From Candidatus Latescibacteria bacterium 4484_181 (GTDB lineage: Bacteria > Latescibacterota > MVCY01): a stretch of 10,121 bases of DNA. The notes beneath the pieces were generated by a model. The model saw only the letters and a program-made list of their open reading frames with translations. It had not been told where the DNA came from and did no database searches. The stretch covers positions 1-10,121 of the forward strand of contig MVCY01000046.1 of assembly GCA_002049985.1 (NCBI GenBank). The letters are read 5' to 3'. This document shows, in pieces, positions 5,892 to 10,121 of this stretch. Each line of letters starts with the position of its first letter. Within the stretch, counting starts at the first letter, position 1. A program made the translations under genes and the position numbers.

Positions 5892-7319
5892 ATGGACCTA
5901 AGACAGACGGTAAAGAGCTATGCTAAGGTGCAGATTGTGAGACAGGTGATGCAGTTGCTTCCCAATTTCTCTTTGGAGAATCTCATTCGGCTGGTGTCCC
6001 TGGGAGAGAGGTTAGTAGACGACCATCGGTTCAAGCAGTATGCTCGGGGGTTGAGGGAGAAATTTGAGCAGCGACACCCGGCTGTCCTTTTGGCCCGAGA
6101 TATTATCCAGCGCCTCTCCCCTAACTGTCGGAATAAGTTGATCGAGAACCTATTCATCAATGCTTTTCTTCTGGGGACTGACAGGCGAAATAAGTTGCGG
6201 AACCGGGAAGGTTACCGGCCACCGCTGCTTTTCGTCATAAGTCCCACTATGAGGTGTAACCTCCACTGCCCTGGCTGTTATGCCGGTGAATACCAGCAGG
6301 ATTTTGGGTTGAGCTTTGAGACCGTAGACAGGATCCTGACCGAGGCAAAGGAGCTTGGGATTTACTTCGTCACCGTCAGTGGAGGTGAGGTTTTCATCCG
6401 ACCTGACATAATTGATCTTTGGGGGAAGCACAATGATATGTACTTTCAAGTCTACACTAACGGGACTCTCATCGACCAGGATATGGCTAAGCGGCTAGAG
6501 AAATTGGGGAACGTAGCGCCTATGATTAGTGTTGAGGGATTCGAAAAGGAAACCGATGCACGCCGAGGCAAGGGAGTTTACAAAAAGATAATGGCAGCGA
6601 TGGATAATCTTAGAGAACATGGAGTGGTCTTCGGTGCCTCTATTACAGAGACCAGGGAGAATATCGAGCTGATAGCCAGCGACGAGCTGGTCGATATGCT
6701 CATAGAGAAGGGCGCTATGGTGATTTGGTATTTTCAGTATATTCCCATCGGCAGAAAACCGGCGGTGCATCTTATCCCCACCCCGGAACAGAGGGATGGG
6801 CTGAGACGAAGATTGAGGCACCTGAGGTCAACTAAGCCTATCTTTATTGGAGACTTCTGGAATGACGGTCCTTATGTTGGCGGCTGCATTGCCGCCGGCC
6901 GAGAGTATTTCCATATAAATGCCAATGGAGATGTTGAACCCTGCGTTTTTGCCCACTTCGCTGTGGATAATATTAAAGATAAAAGCCTCAAAGACGTGTT
7001 GAACTCGGATTTCTTCAAAAGTATAAGGAAACAGCAGCCATACCGGGAGAACCTGCTTACCCCCTGTATGATCATCGATAAGCCTAAGGTTTTACGGAAG
7101 GCAGTGTTAGATTCAGGTGCCCACCCAACCCATCCTGGAGCCGAGACGATAATAACCGAATTGGCCGACTTCCTGGATAACTACTCGCAGCAATATCATG
7201 CCATAGCCGATAGGGTATGGGAGACAGAATATAGAAAAAGAACCAGCACGGGAGAAAAGGACGACGAACAGCGCCAAAAAGTTGGCGAAACCGCCAGTGT
7301 CTCTTACGCCTCGGTATAA
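5892..7319 (+). CDS. Radical SAM enzyme with SPASM-like C-terminal cysteines, unknown substrate
   Basis: The protein has 475 residues. An N-terminal helical region (1-105) precedes the radical SAM core. The [4Fe-4S] motif CNLHCPGC has cysteines 122, 126 and 129 and sits in 'ISPTMRCNLHCPGCYAGEY'. The SAM-contact motif SGGE is at 163-166. Further family blocks are 'TNGTLID', 'ISVEGFEKETDARRGKG' and 'GGCIAAGREYFHINANGDVE', with Cys332, Cys351 and Cys392 as possible ligands of an auxiliary cluster. This matches a widespread, mostly uncharacterised family of 400-480 residues in anaerobes ('CNLHC.GC(Y/W)A.EYG' type). A role in making membrane-spanning lipids has been proposed for some bacterial radical SAM proteins. 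Whether this one belongs there is only a guess. A G-rich stretch (5881-5886) is a weak ribosome binding site. The following gene starts 46 bases after the stop, suggesting an operon. Confidence 0.88.
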   Translation: MDLRQTVKSYAKVQIVRQVMQLLPNFSLENLIRLVSLGERLVDDHRFKQYARGLREKFEQRHPAVLLARDIIQRLSPNCRNKLIENLFINAFLLGTDRRNKLRNREGYRPPLLFVISPTMRCNLHCPGCYAGEYQQDFGLSFETVDRILTEAKELGIYFVTVSGGEVFIRPDIIDLWGKHNDMYFQVYTNGTLIDQDMAKRLEKLGNVAPMISVEGFEKETDARRGKGVYKKIMAAMDNLREHGVVFGASITETRENIELIASDELVDMLIEKGAMVIWYFQYIPIGRKPAVHLIPTPEQRDGLRRRLRHLRSTKPIFIGDFWNDGPYVGGCIAAGREYFHINANGDVEPCVFAHFAVDNIKDKSLKDVLNSDFFKSIRKQQPYRENLLTPCMIIDKPKVLRKAVLDSGAHPTHPGAETIITELADFLDNYSQQYHAIADRVWETEYRKRTSTGEKDDEQRQKVGETASVSYASV

Positions 7320-7365
7320 AGGCATCAATGCAACAATAGGCCAAAAAAACATAGAAATATGCATC

Positions 7366-8742
7366 ATGCGAGTTCTTCTTGTAAATCCATCCAGCGCTAT
7401 AAACTTGTACCGACAGTTTGGTGGCAACTTGCCTCCCTTAGGTTTGGCCTACTTGGCTTCAGTCCTCCGGGAGGACGCACACCAGGTGGAAATCGCCGAT
7501 CTGGAGGTAGAACCTGGTAGAAAAGTGGACTTCAGCCGGTACGATTTGGTTGGTATTACCTCTCTTACCCCTCAATACAGCAGAGCCCTCGAATTAGCGA
7601 GGTTGGCCAAAAAAGAGGGAATTCATGTGGTAATGGGTGGCTATCATGTGAGCTTCCAGGACCAAGAGGCACTCTCCACCGGTGTGGTAGATTATGTGGT
7701 AAGAGGAGAAGGAGAGCATGTCTTCAGGGAATTAGTGAATTGCCTTGAGTTGGGCAGAAAAGTGGACGATGTCCCCGGAATCTCCTTTATGAAAGATGGC
7801 CATCTTTTTCGGAACCCTCAGGCCCCTTATATCTCTGATTTGGACCGACTTCCCCTGCCCGCCAGGGACCTTTTGCCAATGGACAAATATGTGACTATGC
7901 TTGACGAACATAGAGCTACTTCTATGGTGACCAGCCGGGGCTGTCCCTTCAACTGCACTTTCTGTGTCTCCTCCAAAATGGGTGGGCTGAAGTGGCGTAC
8001 TCGGACCATAGATTCCATTATTAATGAAATTAAAGATATAAAGGACAGATACGGATACCGTGGGTTTCTGTTTATGGATGACAATTTCACCCTGAATCCC
8101 AAGCGGGTGATCCAATTCGCCGAACAGTTAATAAAACGCCGCCTGAACATATTCTGGTGGTGTTTTTCCCGAGTGGATACTATAGTAAAAAATGAATATA
8201 TGGTGAAAAAGATGGCAGAGGCAGGGGCACGGACTGTATTCTTAGGAGTGGAAAGCGCCAACCAAGAGACATTGGACGAATACCACAAGAAAATAACTTT
8301 AAGGCAGTTATACCGGGCTTGGGAGATATTAAGAGACTATAAGCTTAAAATTTGGGGGAGTTTTATTATCGGGGGTGTACATGAAACAAAGAAGATGATT
8401 GACCAAACCATCCAGTTGGCCAGAAAATTGAACCCAGATACAGCCCAATTCTCTATCCTCACGCCATATCCGGGCACACAATTGTTCAAGTCCGTTAAGG
8501 ATCGAATAGTAGTGCACAATTGGGACCTGTACGATGGAATCCATGCGGTCATGCGAACCAAGCATCTTTCCCCAGCAGAAATACAGAAATCGATAGTCAA
8601 GGCATACAGCAAATTCTATTTGCGGTTCTGCAGGTGGCCCCGTGTATTTTCTTACATAAAAGAGAGGAAACTTAAACTTAGTAACGTGCTGAAAGGTATT
8701 GCAAGTATCTGGAGAGTAGAGCGCTCTTCCCTGGGAGAGTAA
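7366..8742 (+). CDS. B12-binding-domain radical SAM enzyme (class B methylase/cyclase type)
   Basis: The protein has 458 residues from the ATG at 7366. Residues ~1-130 form a Rossmann-like cobalamin-binding domain ('MRVLLVNPSSAINLYRQFGG', 'LPPLGLAYLASVLRE', 'VVMGGYHVSF', 'DYVVRGEGEHVFREL'). As usual in this class, there is no DxHxxG histidine motif. The radical SAM core follows, with CPFNCTFC (cysteines 193, 197 and 200). Further blocks are 'FLFMDDNFTLN', 'FLGVESANQETLDEYHK', 'GSFIIGGVHET' and 'FSILTPYPGTQLF'. The C-terminal ~60 residues are basic and amphipathic. Relatives methylate or cyclise unreactive carbons, as in BchE, HpnP and archaeal tetraether ring synthases; the reaction here is unknown. 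The ATG is chosen because it begins the domain. The frame stays open back to a TTG at 7282 inside the previous gene, and I see no strong ribosome binding site before 7366. Confidence 0.88.
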   Translation: MRVLLVNPSSAINLYRQFGGNLPPLGLAYLASVLREDAHQVEIADLEVEPGRKVDFSRYDLVGITSLTPQYSRALELARLAKKEGIHVVMGGYHVSFQDQEALSTGVVDYVVRGEGEHVFRELVNCLELGRKVDDVPGISFMKDGHLFRNPQAPYISDLDRLPLPARDLLPMDKYVTMLDEHRATSMVTSRGCPFNCTFCVSSKMGGLKWRTRTIDSIINEIKDIKDRYGYRGFLFMDDNFTLNPKRVIQFAEQLIKRRLNIFWWCFSRVDTIVKNEYMVKKMAEAGARTVFLGVESANQETLDEYHKKITLRQLYRAWEILRDYKLKIWGSFIIGGVHETKKMIDQTIQLARKLNPDTAQFSILTPYPGTQLFKSVKDRIVVHNWDLYDGIHAVMRTKHLSPAEIQKSIVKAYSKFYLRFCRWPRVFSYIKERKLKLSNVLKGIASIWRVERSSLGE

Positions 8743-8780
8743 AGTAACAAGAAGACAAAAAAGTTAAAAAAGAAAGCCTT

Positions 8781-9048
8781 GTGCCGCTCACTATTGTTGT
8801 TCCTATCAAGGCGGTTGGAATTAGCCTCGTTGTGGCACTTATTTGTTTGCCTCGGCTGCCCCACTCTATCAGTCGACCGGTGACTTTAGGAAAATATTCT
8901 CTTTATCCTTAGGATTTGGGATCTCCTCCCCTCTCAGAGGCTTTTTTCGGTTCCTATTGGTTTGACATACCTCTTGGGAACGATAGTGATAATAGCCACC
9001 CTCTTTCTGGGATTGGCCGTCCTTCTCCCACAGATGGATGAGATGTAA
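8781..9048 (+). pseudogene. Possible frameshifted remnant of a small membrane protein
   Basis: From a GTG at 8781 a 43-codon frame reads 'PLTIVVPIKAVGISLVVALI' with a TAG at 8910. A second frame, open from 8890 to a TAA at 9046, ends 'PIGLTYLLGTIVIIATLFLG' then LAVLLPQMDEM. Each holds one plausible transmembrane helix. They would join only through a frameshift near 8890-8912. The hydrophobic, valine/leucine-rich content looks like degraded coding sequence. I recognise no family, and either frame may be chance. The second frame lacks a normal start codon. Confidence 0.3.
8930..8947 (+). terminator. Weak candidate terminator after the radical SAM genes
   Basis: CCTC (8930-8933) pairs with GAGG (8937-8940) around TCA, and CTTTTTT follows. 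The stem is only 4 bp, so termination would be inefficient unless a larger fold helps. It lies about 190 bases after the B12 radical SAM stop and inside the possible decayed frame, so it could also be chance. Confidence 0.28.
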
Positions 9049-9069
9049 GATCTGTAACAGGAGACAGTG

Positions 9070-9104
9070 AAAAACTATCGAGACGAAAGTCTTCTGAGAC
9101 TTTC
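9070..9104 (-). terminator. Hairpin overlapping the 3' end of the PHP gene, possible terminator
   Basis: On the minus strand GAAAGTCT (9104-9097) pairs perfectly with AGACTTTC (9092-9085) around a 4-base loop CAGA. The stem lies within the last codons of the gene. Five U residues follow at 9074-9070, but 10 bases intervene between stem and U-run. It is therefore only a moderate terminator candidate. It might instead protect the 3' end of the message. Confidence 0.4.
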
Positions 9105-9899
9105 TACCGTCTGATAAGGGACTTTGTATTTTCCTATTCCATTGTGTAGTCTTCCTTTACCATGGTAATCTGATCCTCCGGTGCAGACCAATCCATACCT
9201 ACGCGATATCTCCTGGTAGTGCTGGGTGAGCTGTGGTGTATGCATAGGATGAATAATTTCGATACCTTTAAGTCCCCATTTCACTAACAGAGGGATTAGT
9301 TCGTCTCTGTGTAGTGTGCCAGGGTGGGCCAACACTGGCACTCCCCCGGCTGTCACGATCAGACCTATCGCCTCGGCCGGAGAAAGCAAGCGCTTGGGTA
9401 CATAAGCAGGCGCGTGCTGCCCGATATACCTGTCAAACGCCTCATCGTAAGAACAGACCACTTTTGCCCTGACTAAGGCATCGGCGATATGGGGTCTGCC
9501 CACTACGCCTTCCCCCGCTATTTCGAGAACTTGGTCCATATGCAGATCTATTCCCGACCTTTTCAGTCGAGCAAGTATCTTTTCTGCTCGAGCCAGACGT
9601 CCCTCTCTCAGTTTCCTCATTTTTTCCCCGAAAACCTCATTCTGCCAGTCTATGAAATACCCCAAAATATGTATCTCGTGGTCGTCCAGCATTGTGCTCA
9701 GTTCAACTCCGGGGATGACCTCTATGTTCAAGAAAGAGCCCGCCTGCAGGGCTCTATCGATTGCCCGAATGGTATCGTGGTCGGTAACGGCTACTGCCTT
9801 AAGTCCGGCCTTTTTAGCCAAGTGGGGTATCTGCTCCGGCTGAGCCAACCCGTCTGAGCAGGTGGTGTGGGTGTGTAAATCGACATAAGATTCTTCCAT
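9075..9899 (-). CDS. PHP-domain phosphoesterase (RNase AM / 3',5'-nucleotide bisphosphatase type, YciV/TrpH family)
   Basis: The protein has 274 residues from the ATG at 9899, close to the family's usual 275-295. Metal-binding PHP motifs appear in order: DLHTHTTCSDG (His9, His11, Asp16), VTDHDT (Asp40, His41), PGVELS (Glu66), DDHEIHILGY (His74, His77), GRPHIA (His137), LAHPG (His192) and GSDYHG (Asp244, His246). The inserted middle domain (~85-180, 'GRPHIADALV', 'YVPKRLLSPAEAI') is typical of the YciV group. Members of this group hydrolyse 3',5'-bisphosphonucleotides and trim RNA 5' ends in the cytoplasm. Exact activity is not provable from sequence. A weak GAGGG/AAGAAG stretch lies before the start. 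The gene runs convergent to the radical SAM pair and shows no functional link to it. All metal ligands appear intact. Confidence 0.9.
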   Translation of the reverse strand: MEESYVDLHTHTTCSDGLAQPEQIPHLAKKAGLKAVAVTDHDTIRAIDRALQAGSFLNIEVIPGVELSTMLDDHEIHILGYFIDWQNEVFGEKMRKLREGRLARAEKILARLKRSGIDLHMDQVLEIAGEGVVGRPHIADALVRAKVVCSYDEAFDRYIGQHAPAYVPKRLLSPAEAIGLIVTAGGVPVLAHPGTLHRDELIPLLVKWGLKGIEIIHPMHTPQLTQHYQEISRRYGLVCTGGSDYHGKGRLHNGIGKYKVPYQTVESLRRLSSR

Positions 9900-10029
9900 T
9901 GCACTTCTTTTCCCTCAGTTTTTGCTTTTCCTGTAGGGCAGAATCGCTTGGAAAGTTTTAGGCATTTTCCTGGGGACGCGTCTGCAGGGACAGTGTGCCG
10001 ACAGTATTTGGCCAGAATCTGGTAGAATG

Positions 10030-10121
10030 TCATAAACACATGCCACGTTTTCGCAAAACAAGGAGCATTGTTACTGCCAGCACAAACAGTATTACACATA
10101 CACATTGATTAAAAAGCAAGG
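10030..10121 (-). CDS. Possible C-terminal fragment of a membrane protein at the window edge
   Basis: From the right edge to a TGA at 10032-10030 one minus-strand frame is open (30 codons). It reads LLFNQCVCVI, then 'LFVLAVTMLLVLRKRGMCL', a transmembrane-like helix followed by a positively charged tail, as at the end of many inner-membrane proteins. It would lie about 130 bases upstream of the PHP gene on the same strand. With so little sequence the family cannot be told, and chance is quite possible. Confidence 0.25.
   Translation of the reverse strand, partial: LLFNQCVCVILFVLAVTMLLVLRKRGMCL

Larger units (their letters stand above)
8743..9074. other. Convergent intergenic region with possible remnants of a membrane-protein gene
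   Basis: This 332-base gap lies between the end of the B12 radical SAM gene and the end of the PHP gene. It starts with an A-rich stretch. Two short hydrophobic frames on the plus strand, in different phases and overlapping at 8890-8912, cover 8781-9048, and a weak terminator-like hairpin lies at 8930-8947. No RNA gene was recognised. Confidence 0.5.

Noticed and set aside
7282..7365. Longer start for the B12 radical SAM enzyme (TTG at 7282)
   Set aside because: It overlaps the end of the preceding gene and adds residues before the conserved MRVLLVNP start of the cobalamin-binding domain.

Overview
The window holds a vitamin B12 (cobalamin) uptake and salvage locus on the minus strand (1-5560), a pair of radical SAM enzymes on the plus strand reading away from it (5892-8742), and a PHP-family phosphoesterase on the minus strand at the right (9075-9899). 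The source looks like an uncultured, probably anaerobic, Gram-negative bacterium of the Fibrobacteres-Chlorobi-Bacteroidetes (FCB) type. A TonB-dependent receptor implies an outer membrane. The secreted propeller ends in a 'QNYPNPFN ... SSGMYLIKLE ... KTVKATLLK' tail, the pattern of type IX secretion sorting domains in Bacteroidetes and related candidate phyla. Two oxygen-sensitive radical SAM enzymes suit anaerobic life. I cannot name a phylum from the sequence alone.

Minus-strand locus, in transcription order. A sigma70-like promoter (5532-5560, TTGACA, 17 bases, TATCAT) drives a complete cobalamin riboswitch (about 5350-5505). An intrinsic terminator follows (5258-5295), the likely expression platform. 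About 270 bases of leader lead to a TonB-dependent receptor of BtuB type (2715-4991). Next comes a secreted YncE-like beta-propeller with a type IX sorting tail (930-2339), which by position and fold resembles the BtuG corrinoid-capturing proteins of Bacteroides. Then comes a cob(I)alamin adenosyltransferase gene, cobO (187-673), which has lost about 50 bases internally and is frameshifted. Its old reading frame overlaps the start of cobD (1-221, cut by the window edge), the threonine-phosphate decarboxylase that makes the aminopropanol linker of cobalamin. The set reads as capture of corrinoids at the surface, TonB-driven import, adenosylation and completion of the nucleotide loop.

Plus-strand pair. 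A 475-residue radical SAM/SPASM-like enzyme (5892-7319) and a B12-binding-domain radical SAM enzyme (7366-8742) lie 46 bases apart, so they are probably co-transcribed. The second very likely uses cobalamin, so a B12 consumer sits back to back with a B12 importer. The product is unknown; a lipid or another hydrophobic metabolite is only a guess.

Right end. Positions 8743-9074 contain two short hydrophobic frames in different phases, possibly a decayed membrane-protein gene, and a weak terminator. The PHP-domain gene (9075-9899) resembles RNase AM / nucleotide 3',5'-bisphosphatase (YciV/TrpH type). A possible C-terminal fragment of one more membrane protein lies at the extreme right edge. I saw no tRNA, rRNA, CRISPR array or insertion sequence.
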